Positions 43,092 through 55,804 of a stretch of 64,000 bases of DNA are shown here, piece after piece. Position 1 is the stretch's first letter. Each line of letters opens with the position of its first letter. The position numbers were made by a program, and so were the translations under genes. Origin of the DNA: Mariannaea sp. PMI_226. Lineage: Eukaryota; Ascomycota; Sordariomycetes; Hypocreales; Nectriaceae. The stretch is taken from contig JANFOG010000007.1 of the NCBI GenBank assembly GCA_024336345.1, forward strand, positions 930,001 to 994,000, in the 5' to 3' direction. Under the pieces are notes generated by a model. That model did not search any database. It saw only the letters and a program-made list of their open reading frames with translations, and was not told the DNA's origin.

Positions 43092-44365
43092 TACCTGTAA
43101 GGCATCGCCACCCAACCACTTGCGCATGGTGTGCACTTCCCTACTCTAGGTCCTACACCACCCAGGCTTCGGAAAAACTAATCTGGAAGCGTAGAGTACT
43201 GTTCCAAGTCGAGCAAGTGCAATTATGAACTAACGGGAGGGAGGTGTTCCTGGCTAGGGTGTGGCATTGGCATCAACTTGGCGACTCATCAGCCCTGGTG
43301 CCCCAGGGGGTGGGAGGGGGATCTCGCCTCGTGGCTGTACCCTCATTAGGTAGGTGGTTTTGGGTGACATCCTTGACCATGCAAAACACAGACCAACATC
43401 TGTGTCCGTGCAAGCCTATCAACAGCTACTCGGAGCCTATCGCAGGCGGGTGACGGCTATCCGCGCTTTGCATCTGGTTTGATTTGGCAGCTGAATGGCA
43501 GCGGAACATTCTCGCACGTCAGAGGCTGGTGATAGTTGAGGGATCATTGACTGGACGACAATGTCTCGGTTTGCTCTATACGCATTAAAATATATTCGTA
43601 CACATACACTCGACCTTCACACACACACACATACACACGCTATCAGCCCTGACATTCTCCACTCCCATCACCAGTCTCCTCTCTGCACTCCCTTATGCCC
43701 CGCTGTGGAACGGACGGATGTGCTTCGCTTTGCCATTACGTACAGAGAACCCGCTCTCCTTCTCCAGTGTTCAGATCATCTTTCCCCTCAAACTGCCCAA
43801 CAATCGTCCTATCACGAACATGTCATTTAATTAATTACACCACATATAGTCCCTTAATGGATGCTCCTCGAGTCAGGCACGTGGCGATGTCGCTGTTTGT
43901 CTCCGGTTCGCGGGGAGGGTCAATGTGGGCGAGAGATCATCTCTCATCTCAGCTTACACCTCACCTGGCCTGGCCGACCGTACTGAGGTACCATAGGCGA
44001 GCATACACTGTTTGGGAAGATGCTGAGTGGGCATTGATCTTATTCACTGAGTCCAATTTTTTATTTTTATTTTGTCACAACCGTCAAATAAATAAATAAT
44101 TGCCATTCTGGGATCAATTTTTATCCTAACTATGATCTTTCTGTGGCCTAATATTAGACATTGAATCAGTAGTACTATGGTATAACGTAGCCCTCACTTA
44201 TACACGCGCGCACACACACGCACACGCACACAAACACACACATATTGTGTCATAGACACACTCAGAATCACAGCATACACAAAGGAAAAAAAAAAAAAAA
44301 AGTCATCCAAGGAGGTGTACTCCCAAATCCAATCGTAGTAAAATGCGCCTTGTCATATCGCAAAA
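43092..44365. other. intergenic with CA microsatellites
   Basis: (CA)n runs occur at about 43619-43637 and 44205-44245, and a poly-A run at about 44286-44301. The rest has no recognised gene. It borders the 3' end of the receptor gene. Confidence 0.55.
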
Positions 44366-45677
44366 TCACCCTCTCCCGCCTCGAATGACTACGCTGTTAC
44401 CTCTCTGAACCTCACTTCTGTCTCCGACCACAACGGCCACAGGCGGTCGGTGAGGGTATGCACCCGGAGTAATTTCCTCCGAGTTGTGCAGCAAGTCTCT
44501 TGTGATCAGTCCATCGTGGCTTTGCGTCGGACTCACGGGTCTATTTTCCACAGAGTCCTTCCTCTCAGACTTAGACATAGAATCCGTCGTCGTATGAGAC
44601 GCCGCACTGCTCTTCCAGATGCCTTCTGTTGTTGTCACCCGCTCGTCTTGCTCTTCCTCCCAATTGCTCACGGCAGTGCGAGTGAGCTTTGTGGGCTGAG
44701 ACTGTGAACGGGATCCCGAGTAGCCAGAGTAGCTGTTGGAGCCCTTGAACTTCTTGCGCTTGACGCCGCTGTCTCGCAAGAATGAGCCCAGCGCGACCGT
44801 ATTACCCACGCTCGTGGCAGCGAAAATCTCGACTGATGCCCACATGGTTCGGTCGACCTGACTGCCGTTATGGCGGATGATGAAGGGCATGCGATAAAGC
44901 GTGATACCGACGGTAACAAATACCAGACTGAAGAGCATCACTAGCAATATCTTGCGCTTCAACGCGATCTGACTCGACAGGATGATAGGGATAGGGAAGG
45001 CAATGAGAACCAGATCGGTCGCCACGTTGCAAGTACCCATGGTGAGCATCTGCACAAGGCCTTGGCGACACTGTGGGCCTGGATCAGGCTTAACTTGCCA
45101 GTAGTGATTGAAGGGCTGGCACTCGGTGAGGTCACTGATGACGACGGCGAGAAAGGTGGCGCCGAGCGCCCAACGCATAATGAGGATGATCATCGCGTGT
45201 GCCTTCTTTCTAGTTGCGCCAGCGAGACGGCTGAAGAACTCGAGAGTGGTGTACTTGATAATCCAGAGGCTTCAAAGACAAAATATCTGTTAGAAAGGGA
45301 TACCAAAGGGGGGTGGGGGGGTTGGTTCTGGAGAGTCCTTACGTTGCTGCATAAAACACTCGGCTGGCCATGACAAGACGACTGCCAATCACTCTCTTGT
45401 CGATTTGATCCTGGGTCAAGTCGATACTGTCCAAATTGACATTGTTTGTGCCATACTTGAGCACAAAGTGCACACATATAGCACGAAGCAGGAGTGGCAA
45501 TAGAGCCCCTGCGACGATTTTGTCCTCCCTAAGGAGTTTCTCGACACGAACGTATCGACCACATAAGCGAAGAGTGATGATGGCAATGCAGAAGATGGTG
45601 ATCCACCATGATACTAAGAGTGTGGGCTTGTCCTCGGGGAAGGACCGCGCATCGGGAGCATCAGAGTAGATGGACAT
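44366..45677 (-). CDS. Pth11-like seven-helix membrane protein (fungal rhodopsin-type domain)
   Basis: Two exons, 45677-45343 and 45269-44366, joining in frame (GTAAGG donor, TTTGAAG acceptor) to 412 residues. Hydrophobic segments alternate with short loops over residues about 20-290 in the pattern of the fungal rhodopsin-type integral membrane domain (PF20684) shared with Pth11-like receptors. Conserved-looking pieces are LRLCGRYVRVEKLLREDK, YTTLEFFSRL, DLTECQPFNHYW with the following CRQG, and NVATDLVLIAFPIPIIL. The CFEM domain found at the N-terminus of classical Pth11 is absent. The tail of about 120 residues is Ser/Thr-rich and cytosolic. Ligand and signalling partner are unknown, and receptor function is by analogy. 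Confidence 0.85.
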
Positions 45678-48600
45678 GTTGATGGCGGAGGAAGCGAGAA
45701 AGGAGTGGACGAGGAGATACCTCCCCTCTAAATTCGTGCAGGTGGAGAAATTTCTTTCTTTTTCTTCTTTATTGAAGATTTTCTGTCCGAGATCTTGGCG
45801 TTTGGGTGAATCACACAAAAAGCAAAAAGCGGCAGTAGATATTCGTGAAGATCTCGTGGGGTATAAGACAAGGACAAGCCAGGAGATAAAAGAACGAAGG
45901 CGTCACACGCCAATCATTCTAGGAGGAGGGCCAAGGAAAGGAAACTAAATTGATAGGAGAAGCAGGTATGTCAAAAAGGAAAAAGAAAAAAATACGATTG
46001 GGGCCGTGGGGTTATGCTTCATTCAAGAACCCGACTTGCATATGGCGACTTGATCGACCAACTCTCTCTCTCTAGTCTTGTCTGGACGAGGACGAGGAGG
46101 GGTGTGGGACCTCTCATCCAGATACAAAGCAGGTAGCTTATCATGTGAGACCAGGCACCCCGGCGCCGCTGGCCGTTCATGATGAGCATGCACAAGGCGC
46201 CATGCTCGGCAGGGGGAAAAAAGATGAAGGATAAAGCAGAAGGGTACGAAACAGTGAAAGGGTGAAAAGCTCCGAGCACCAGGGATTGGCGACGAACCAA
46301 CAACTAGACTTGAAGGGGAGGGGGGGCGTTCATTATGGTATCAGGGGTGGGCTCTTGTCCCTTTGCCACTTTGGGCTCAGCTGTTGAAGATGGCGCGGTT
46401 GGGGAATGATGGATATCCATGCGAGAAGCGTTCTATACAACATTCTGGTCGCGAACCCTATACAGCTCGGTACGCTATTTGGCTCGAGACTCACAAGGGA
46501 AGAGGGAGACGGAAGAAAATGTGTAAGGCCAACCTAGCTAGTGGACGGTAGAGTAGATGACCCTCTCCAAATGGAAGGGAGGGGGGGGTTGATAGAAGAA
46601 CGGCGTACTATGGAGCCGTTGGTGGAGAGAGGGGGAGTATCGTATAATGAGCACTTGGGTTATAGACAGCTTTCGGGTTATATCGATGGTGACACCATGC
46701 GTAGCGAGAGCAATCTAGAAATGAGGAGACGAGAATGGAGCTCCATGTGGTCTAAGATACTGTGTATACGGGCTACTTTCCTGGGATGTTATGCAACAAT
46801 TCGTCAAGATGGTTGAAAGGGCTAAAGCGGGAGAAGAAAAAAAGAAGTAAAACCAGGGGGGCCCAAAAAAAAAGAGAAAGGAAGCTTGGCTTGCAGGAGT
46901 TTGGTTTGAGAGATAGTTAGGTACCGAGGATATGTTGACAGCTGATTGAAACGGGAGGGTCTCTATGAAATGGATGGAGGCGACACCCGGCATTGGACAT
47001 TGTCTGCTAGGACTGTGTATAACACGGGTATGGTGTAAAGCTATACGCTCCAAGCCAATTACTTTGTATCCCATTTCATGCAAAGTGGAAAAAAAACATG
47101 CAGAAAGAGTATGAAGATGAATCGTGTCATCCCCTGCGAGATATTGGGCCCATCCAGCCAGCCACGGGCTCTTGGACCCAAGAGAGCGCGGTTGCGCTAG
47201 CGGAGCCGCGGTAAAAAAGAATAATTGAGCCAATTAAGTACAGAGGCAGAAACCACCGTAAGCCGCACAAACTAAGACAAAGCCGTTCATGTGTCCTCCA
47301 GAGTGGAGGGGGGAGGGAGGGGAGGGGGAGAGCGAGAGCCAGGCTGCAGCTGGCTGAGTACCTAACTATGTATGGCCCTAACCGCAGATCAATAGTTAAC
47401 GGTTAAGTTCCGTGGGTCATAGGGGTGGGTGGCTAATTCGTTGCCCCCCTCCTGCATCTGGCTCTTACTTGCTCGATTATTGGATATAACTGAACTAATT
47501 TGCATGCGTGCAAGGTGAGGGACGCGGAATGCGCAACATGAGCATGACATGATGTTCTGCTGGCCCTTCCCTTGGATTGCCAGCTCGTTGACTGACATTG
47601 TCAACTTACCGTTGGCCTCCCTCCCATCACATCCGGCTAGCGCACGTGGAAGAGAGAAAAAAAAAAAAGAAAAAAACCTGGGCCCGTCCGTCTTGACCTC
47701 TGCTTGTCCTACGTGGTACTAGGGCTTGGGGCTAATAAGGACAATCATTGATTGAGGTGACCGGGGGAGCGCCGGAGTCCAACCCAAAGAACTGTTGGTG
47801 CGGAGCCTGCTATTTCTTCTGGAAGCCGACTTAAAATGATGGAGTGAGATTATGCGGTTCCCTAGACTCCAACTTTTTGTACTACGGCTGTCCGTCTTTT
47901 TCTATTTCTATTCCATTTTTTTTCTCCGGGCAGAACTAAGCCGTGATGTCAAATTATCGTTGAACGAATCGCGCGACTGACGTCAACAATCGATCTCTGG
48001 GGTAAAATGGAGACGATGATTCCCACCTGCCACGCGCTCGGTAGACGGGATTGCTGGAGGAGGATCCAGAGAATCCGGGGAAAGGCATTAAAAAAAGAAT
48101 AAGGATCAAGAGGTAAAAAGCAAAGCAATGTGTCAAAAGCAAGAAGGGATCGAGTAACAGTATTGTCATACTCTGGGGGAATTGTGGGAAGGGTGAGCGC
48201 CTCGACCAGCCAAAAGTGATGCCGTTATGTAAACCCAACGTAAAAGAACTAAGAGAGGCCCCCCCTCCCTAACCACTTGTCCACTTGTGCCTGGACCATG
48301 CATCCCATCAACCATTGCCAGCCCTGTCCTCAGGGCACCTTAGTTGCCTTGTTTGGCTTCGCCACAGACAGCATGAAGCCCCCTCCCCCTTGCAACACTG
48401 GCCGACAGAAAGGGTGGATGGGTGTGGGTATGGGAGCAATGCCGTTACATTCCAGGTGGAATCTTTCAGGTTTGATGCTCGGTAAGGTCCATACAACTAC
48501 TACCTATGTTAGTTTGGCACTCTCTAGTGCATGTAGTCCGCCGGATGGGGTGGAAGGGTGGGGAGAGGGGGTGCTTGCGGAAGAGAAAATCTCCAAAAAC

Positions 48601-51528
48601 CGATGGGATTGGGATCAGATGGGATGGGCTCCGAAACGGGGGTGTTGCGGTGATGAATGCCTCTAGGTCTCCGTCAATGCTTCAGGTCGCTAAGAAGGAA
48701 AACAACTACCCGACGGCTTAACGAATGGAAGCAGTTAGATGGCATGGTATGTGGTGCGCGCCAACATACATCGTCCGAGGTAAGGTCGCTACGCTTGGAC
48801 CCTTCATGTGCCCTTTACGCCATTCACCTCTTGGTTGAGAGGATGCAACCATTGGATGCCGAAAATTCATGAACAGCCTCTGAAATTCATGGTTTTAGGT
48901 ATCAGAAGGGAGCATCATATCCAATTTGCTAACTGCCCTATTGGAAGGGAAGCTGGCAAAACCGCAATTGATGATGAGGCCATAACTACGGTATTGATGG
49001 TGTGTTATTATTGTTGTTCCCTCACGATATCACTTTTCGTTGGGCTGGTTCCTAGATAGAACGATGTGACGGCGTCTTTTTTTCCTTCTTTTTGTTTTCG
49101 GCGCCAATCGGTCGAGCCTTGTTGGCCTCCTCGACTTATACAGGCCAAGCGAGAGGGCAGCCTATCACCGCCGCAGAGTGATGATACCATCCGTCCTTGG
49201 GCTGTTGATCCGCGTCACCGGCCACCGCCATCGTTTCGCGAATTGAGCATCAAGCTCCGGTTTCTGATATGCCACCTCCGCAACACGACCGAGACTATCT
49301 CTGGTTTCGTCCCTCTTGAGGTGTGGACCGTTCTACGTATCATGCACTTGAATGTCAACCTCCCAACGCCGTCGTTCCCACCTTTTCACCCTCCCACTCA
49401 CCTCAGCTCAACACACAGTACCCTCTCTTCCCGACCTGTTTTCGAGGCGAGCCTCACCTCACCTGGAATCTACACAACACTACTTTCGACCTCATACCAT
49501 CTCTGCTCCACTCAAAATCACTACCCGATTCATCCGTTGCTGAATCCGCAACAGATTCTCCGTCTCTTGGTCAGGTCAACCTATTGAGAGCTTGAGATCT
49601 TCCATGGCGCCACCAGCCTAGCCTCCCACCCCCTGCTCTGCTCCCCCCCCCTTGGAACAAAAGCTGGGACTGACTAGAACCATGTCGGTCCCCAGTAGGG
49701 AACAGCCCAGGCAGCCCTGACTGGCTTTCTTCTTTTTAATTTTCTTTCCGAATCTCACCTCACCAATCCCCATTTTTGCACTCCCCTGCAAAGCGATGAC
49801 AGATGATGTTCCGTAAAGCCAACTCCAGTTGCGGAACATGTTGACGCGCACCAGTATGCGACAGCCAGTCATTCGTAAACGCTCAGCATTCTCCTATTTC
49901 CCCTTCGGTCGAATCGAATGTTTGCCTGGATCAGAGAGACTCGGCACATTGTATACTTTATGCGGTGTGTGCTGTGCCTTGCATGTCGTAGAACACCCGA
50001 ATGCAACCTTTCAATGGGGAAGGGGGGTTCTTTTTTTTGGTCTTGCTTTTGGACAAAGTGGATTGATGTCGGCGGGTTAATACTAGGTGCGCGTGCCTAT
50101 TTTATCCGTGTGTATGCTATGGATGCGCCTTGACTACTATCCATTCTGATATTGATAGTCTCGGATTTCATCCCATCCACTCATGAAGAGGCATGATTCG
50201 TTCGCAACCTGGAAGAACTATAATCTTCACCTAATTATGGTCAAGCGAGCAGAGAAACCCGGGCCGGTCAATATCCAGGCAGCAACAACTGTTCCCCGGA
50301 CCGGTTCAAGAAGAGGGACCACTCATGTTGATAGTTTTCTCCTTTCGTCTTTGTTATACGGCTCTTTGGTAAGGCTTGTTCAGATTCTACAGCGAGTAGT
50401 GGCTTTTTAGCGAGACTACTCAACTAGTATCAGGTGGTTTATCTGGGTCTTCTAGAAGACGTTCGTGGGGCACTTACGAAGCGGAGCTTGATCCATCATG
50501 TACAGATTAGCTTGGTTCATTTTCTTGTGACAGGCAACGGACACGAGGCCAAGTGGGCTACATGCAACGATATACTGCTCATACGGGTGGACAATGGTGA
50601 TTATTGATCACCCCGATACCGCTATTTCTTCCATTTCAGTCCATTCTGCCCGACACAATTGAAAAGCAGGGGGGGGTCTGGACGAAATATGTTTCACAAA
50701 GCAAAGACTTTGTGCTCAACATAAGTCCTAATTGAGCAAGGCTGCATCTCAATAGATCTGATTCTGTCTCCGCCCAGACGTTTTGCAGCGGTGCTTGAAT
50801 TGACGTGATAAATCGCCACTGCTAGGATGGGTTTGCGGGTCGATTGGATCAAACCAAAGTCGCGAATAAGCAGACCACCTGATCTCAACGATTTCTTTCC
50901 CGGCAGTAACTCCGTATGCCTTCACTTGGGCAGCGAATCGCTGAGCTTATTCAAAGCTCTGTGTGGTTAACCCAAAAATTTACGTGATGAGAATAGGCAT
51001 ACGCCGCCGATTATGCAGCAAGGTGCGACAAATGACCATTGCCTCATAATTCTCCGCTTGTTCTAGCTCTTTAACTATTTTCTTGGATTTCAGACCACTT
51101 GATCAAGTACCGAGCTCTTTATCAAAAGGATGTGAGGTAGTTCCCGTAGGGACTTGTACCAACTGCTGACGTGGGCTGCGGAACTTTGTCATGAAAGTTC
51201 CCGTTTTCTTGTGCATCTGATACATGATTTTTTGTTACCAATACTAAAACAGTTATATTAGTTTGTAATCAATGAAAATTAATGGAGATATGGAAATTGG
51301 GGAAGTGCTTCAGGAACACCTGAGCCGTACTTATCATAGAATAAGTGACAGGAACGAAGCTCTAGGTTAGCAGCGTGGGATAGGCATGACTTTATGCCTT
51401 ACTCCTAGCCAGGCTGAATAGCTTTCTCATTGAAAGCTTTCCTGGGATAGTATCAGGATTTTAGTGAAAAAGAATATATGTCAATATAAAGAGATCGATA
51501 TCGTGATGTAAAGGAAGATTATAATACG
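45678..51528. other. gene-poor stretch of 5.9 kb
   Basis: No supported gene, RNA gene or mobile element. Purine-rich blocks with G-runs (46310-46330, 46565-46580, 47303-47335) and T/A-runs are common. Open frames at 46715-47233 (minus) and 49066-49587 (plus) have no ATG start and biased composition, so they are not called. Part may be distal promoter of the receptor gene. Confidence 0.45.
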
Positions 51529-52213
51529 CTAACAGCCACATTCATTCACTTCCGGAAAAACCAAAACGGGTTTCACCCTGTCGTTTACGCAAACATGAAT
51601 TGAATCGCTAAGAGAGTTAATATCAAAGTCAACTACTGGCTGATCCCTGAACCAAAGTTCAAGCGGATGTAATTCAGAATCTAGCCTGGATGCAACATTC
51701 TCTCCAATCTCGCTCATCAGAGCACACATTTTATACATTCCTGTAAGGCTACAAGTAATTATGAACGTTTCTTCTTCAGTCATATCTTGCCTGATACAGG
51801 CGCAAGTAATCTCGTCACTGTTCAAATATTGGAATCTCGAGTTGAGGGGGCACGTTGGAAATCAATCCTATGAGGGAGAGCTTGAACTGAGTACGGAGTT
51901 GCCTTCTCACGCAAGAAAACCATGAGAGCAGGAACTTTTAGTGCCGCCATTTCGCCCCTGGATTAGAAGCGCATCCGTTCGAGAATCGACGTAAAGTTGA
52001 ATTATTCCAGTTACCGAGCTGCAACATTTGGGCAAACATAGTTCATATTGGGCCACCTGGCAAAGAATTTTTGTAGTTAGTGCCGAGCCTGATGCGCAAG
52101 TTTTGATTCCCAAAAGTAGATAGCCAAACTATCGGCTTTTCGAGCTGAGATTCAGACTCATTAGAGGATGCAAACCCCTGCCTCTCACGCCCACTCCCTA
52201 TTCGTTGAGTCAT
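51529..52213 (-). CDS. putative hypothetical protein, three exons (172 aa)
   Basis: A model with exons 52213-52130, 52056-51911 and 51817-51529 joins in frame to 172 residues. The first intron ends TTGCCAG with a CTAAC branch 17-20 nt before. The second is GTGAGA...GAACAG with a CTCAAC branch. The last exon is the strongest part: 96 codons that read as a soluble mixed alpha/beta chain (EEETFIITCSLTGMYK, then HPLELWFRDQPVVDFDI) with seven or so cysteines overall, ending NECGC. No signal peptide or known family. The first donor (GTTTGG) is poor, so the true start may differ. The region could also be a decaying gene. Confidence 0.4.
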
Positions 52214-53311
52214 CGGCACTGACCTGAATATCACCTGTCTAGTATGTGACTAGTGACTGTAGTGACCACATCATGACAAGATCGGCATGTAGATCATGGA
52301 TGCTCCAAGTTGAGCCAGATGCGGTAACCGGAGGCTTAAAACATTTAGCATGACACCCGAAATTTGAGTCAATGGAAATCGTTTTATTTTTGAAAGGTGT
52401 TTGACCTAAATTTACGGCAAAAATCTACATTCTGGGTGCACTATTCGTATCATTGTTGACCCTGGACACGTGGGAAATGTTATTCCGCGCTTCTCGCTAA
52501 ATCATCATGAGAACAGTAGTCATTTGTCTCGAGTGAAGAAAAATGTCTAACCTGGCCTCGACCAAGGCTTCAACATCCACATCCCCAACACGGGGTAAAC
52601 ACATTAGCAGCCAAGCCGCAAGCCTCGTTCAGTAAAGGAATAATCAGGGATGCAATTGGTAAGGGAGGAGAGGAGAGTACATGTGCAGCGTAGCCGCTCG
52701 AATTGAAGCTGTATAGATGATTGAGGGGGAGTTTGAGGATAAGGATTACGTATCCAGCTAAACCATGTTAGAGGTGTTGCAGAGGAGAAAGGAAAGTGTT
52801 CGTAGGCTGTTGTAGTTGGAGAATGGCCATTGTTTTTGGGTCATGGGAATGCCTTCCGGTGTTATACACTGTTTTGACCAGGGCGGCGATAAGTCACTGA
52901 AGAAGAATCTTGTGGAGTCACTGCCTAGGAGTAAGCGTTCTGATGCTGAAAATATCAAGCATCCTCCTGTCTCATTCACCAACCAGGATTCAAGTGATGG
53001 CGGGGAGGATGATATTGATATCACATATGACAAATAAAACGATGAAGGCGCCAATGAAATATCAAGATATTGAAAACTCAATTGCAGACGGCAATGGTGG
53101 ATGATCAGCGAAAGCACCTGCAACCAACTATTGTCATACTTGACGAGAGAGAAGAGACTAAGGTTCTCAAGAACCGAAGTGATGCAGGGGAACTCACAGT
53201 TTGCAATAAGTCGACTCCACCAAAAATTAACTCGAGAGATGAGAGGCCAGCACAATCAGAGCGGCTGCTGATTGTAGTATTTCATGACACATCATTCTAC
53301 GACGTCGGGAG
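52214..53311. other. intergenic, possibly decayed coding DNA
   Basis: Two plus-strand frames (52816-53037 and 53070-53408) are open and charged (SSDGGEDDIDITYDK; DEREETKVLKNRSDAGE), but they do not join cleanly and have no recognisable domain. They may be upstream parts of the relic that follows. Confidence 0.35.
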
Positions 53312-53624
53312 ATGCCAGGCCCATGGAGAAATGCGTTGGACGACAATGAACTGCGTCATAACTACCTGTCAGAAAAGGAAAGATAGGCAAAAGCAGAGCG
53401 CTATTTAACGGCAGATATGCATGATATTCGGCTCTTCTACGGAATACGGAGAGAAGCATTGCATCAAATTGAGAACCAAGTTACATTGGACGTCAGCCAC
53501 CAACGTAGCTGCGGCTCAGAACATTGGTCCATTTCCCCCCTGAAAATGAGCTGTCTGAAGCAGGTTACGAGCTATTGAAAAAAAGAGTTCCACTGAAGAT
53601 CTTTTGAAAATCAATAATGCAGGA
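53312..53624 (+). pseudogene. decayed coding fragment with stop and frameshift
   Basis: Starting at 53312 (ATGCCAGGCCCATGG) the frame reads as normal charged protein for 24 codons and meets TAG at 53384-53386. It then continues for 63 more coding-looking codons (ADMHDIRLFYGIRREALHQI). Around the C-run at 53531-53540 the coding signal moves by one frame (PENELSEAGYELLKKRVP) and then stops. The TAG sits where a CAG would suit the context, which is a typical C-to-T change. I do not recognise the parent family. Confidence 0.45.
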
Positions 53625-55250
53625 GAAATAGCTGTCAATGTGTTGTTCTCTCGTAACTAGCCCGCCGATCAACAGCCGGTAGCCGACTATCGATCGAGTG
53701 TGGACGGCCCCTCGGATCGGATCTCGCTATAGCGGTCACTGGAGTCCAAGGCGATGAAGGTCAAAGTAGACGATCAAAGAGCGCAAAGGCCTGCAGTACA
53801 ACAGTCCAGACCGACATCTCAGACACTATTTGCGGTTTATTGAAAAGGTTGAGATGGGATCTGCGGATCAGCGTTGGTCCTGTTGGACCTGTTGGCTCTG
53901 GGCTTTGAAGTTGCATTCTAATACGGTCCCATGCACCTAAACCTAAGCTACTCCAATCATGACAACTCTTCGTAGTCATGATGAGTTGTAGGTAGGCACT
54001 CTCCCGTATGGCCTCGCTTGTTACAGTGCAAACAAAATGGTGCATCATGGCTTGTCCTTGTTTCAGGTGCCTGTGCCTAAATAAACCGGCATTTTGACTA
54101 ACTACCGTAGCTGAGAATGGTGTTTTCCACCGACACGTATTGTAAAACAGACGATCCTCTTTTAATAAGACTAGCCTGTATCCTTTTGGGCTTGGCAGCT
54201 GCACGATAACCTGTTTTTTTTCTTCTTTTGCTTTTCTTTCTTTTTTCCTGGCCAGAGGGAACGCGCAAATTTCACCGCTCGGATGGCTTGCCAGCACCAT
54301 AACTTCTAGTGTCTCAGCCAATGATTTTTCCAAATGTCAGCCCCTTTTCTCAACCTGGCCAGCTGAATTACCACTTTGGAAAGATCATCTCTCACTTGCA
54401 TCGTACCCATAAATCTAAACTGAGCAGTGCATGTGAGCTAGCCAGGAGCAGTAAAATTGTGAACTACTCGGTAGATCAACAACTGAGCTGGCATTACCGC
54501 GATAGACGTCACCTTTGGTTTTTCGTATAATCTGGTTGCTCTGGGTTCCACGGTTGGGCACGCAGCTGCATCTCTTCTCCTCAATGGCTTTGACATTTCC
54601 AGCCTAACCCAAATCAATCATCCGGCTCGAAATCGTGTACATGCTGAATAGAACACCATGATCACAAAGACCAGATGGGTAGCTCGCTTTGCATGCATTA
54701 CCGGCTTTGGGTGAAGAATAATTGAATAATTTGGTTGAATATGAGATGCTCAAAATCTACTCTATCGTACCCTATATGAAGACATTGAGAGCAAGACTGC
54801 GTTCAATGAAGTGAGCACAAATCACAAGTCAAGTTACCTATGTGTTAGATTTGCCCTATGTCTTGCTTCTTGTCATATATAATTTACCCAGACAAAGCGT
54901 CGGTTTATCCTGGCCTGTACATTTTGTGGCGTTTTCCCCCTCAATTGCACCCTTGTTGTCTCTTGCATAGTTGATAGGAAGTTGTGACGTTTCACTCCAC
55001 ATTGTTTTCCGTCCGCTTTTTTGTCTACCCCGTATTATGTCTCGGATCAATCAGATGTCTTTGCCTCTCGTAGCCTCCGGGTTGATCATCCTCTGTCCAT
55101 GATGGCATTGGTGGTCTACCCGCAGGTGCAGTAATACTTTCAGGAAATTGGCCAAAATGAGAAGAACAAAAAAAGAAAAAGAAAAGGGACAAAGAAATCA
55201 AGGAGGATGGAAAGCTCGTATTCATAGGTCCTGGACTTGATGAGAATGAA
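53625..55250. other. intergenic, nothing recognised
   Basis: About 1.6 kb without supported genes. A C/T-rich strand run at 54211-54250 and GA-rich sequence before the hydrophobin TATA element are the only visible structures. Confidence 0.5.
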
Positions 55251-55258
55251 TATAAATA
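55251..55258 (+). promoter_or_regulatory. TATA element of the hydrophobin gene
   Basis: TATAAATA at 55251-55258, 151 bp before the hydrophobin ATG. A C/T/A-rich leader (TCATCAACTACAACAATCACC) follows. This fits a strongly, conditionally expressed gene. Confidence 0.6.
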
Positions 55259-55401
55259 TCGGCTGTGATCGCCTCCCAAAATCAACATCCCTCATCAGTC
55301 TCATCAACTACAACAATCACCACATCACAACTTCTACAGACACACTTCCATCCTCTCTCACTACTCCTTAATAACTTTCAAACCAACCCTCCTCATTCAA
55401 A

Positions 55402-55804
55402 ATGATGTTCAAGTCTGTCATCCTCTGCCTCGCTGCCGTTGCCGTTGCTGTTCCCACCGGCCGAGGCGGTAGCAACACCAAGGTTGGCGATGTTTGCGGA
55501 AACGGTAACTCCGTCCACTGCTGTAACGCCGAGACTGCCAAGAAGTTGACCAACGGCGGACTTCTCGGCCTTGGCATCGACCTCCAAAACCTTCTGGGCC
55601 AGTGTAATGAGGTCACTGTACCTGTTCTTGGTGTTGGCGTCCCCATCAAGAGCCAGTGCTCTCAGCAGACTGTTTGCTGTGGTGAGATCGAGCAGAATGT
55701 TAGTCTACCCATGTCTACGATCTTTCCTAATAAAACTTGCGTTTTTACTGACATTAAAAACACAGGGCCTCATCAATCTCGGCTGCACCAACCTGAACCT
55801 GTAA
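55402..55804 (+). CDS. class I hydrophobin, two exons
   Basis: Small secreted amphipathic protein that coats aerial hyphae and conidia and assembles into rodlets at air-water interfaces. Exon 55402-55698, intron 55699-55765 (GTTAGT, CTGAC, CACAG), exon 55766-55804; 111 residues. A signal peptide (MMFKSVILCLAAVAVAV) precedes the eight cysteines of the fold: Cys32, 40, 41, 68, 86, 92, 93 and 106. Gaps are 7, 26, 17, 5 and 12 residues, matching class I spacing; class II would have about 11 between the third and fourth. The intron just before the last cysteine hides the C-terminus from a single-frame view. Surface wetting, spore dispersal or host adhesion are the family roles; which applies here is unknown. 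Confidence 0.95.

Noticed and set aside
46715..47233. 172-codon minus-strand frame
   Set aside because: Its first codon is TTG rather than ATG, and the content is Phe/Pro/Ser low complexity from T-rich DNA.
49066..49587. 173-codon plus-strand frame
   Set aside because: Starts with GTG, Pro/Ser/Thr-rich translation of C/T-rich DNA, no motif or intron signals.
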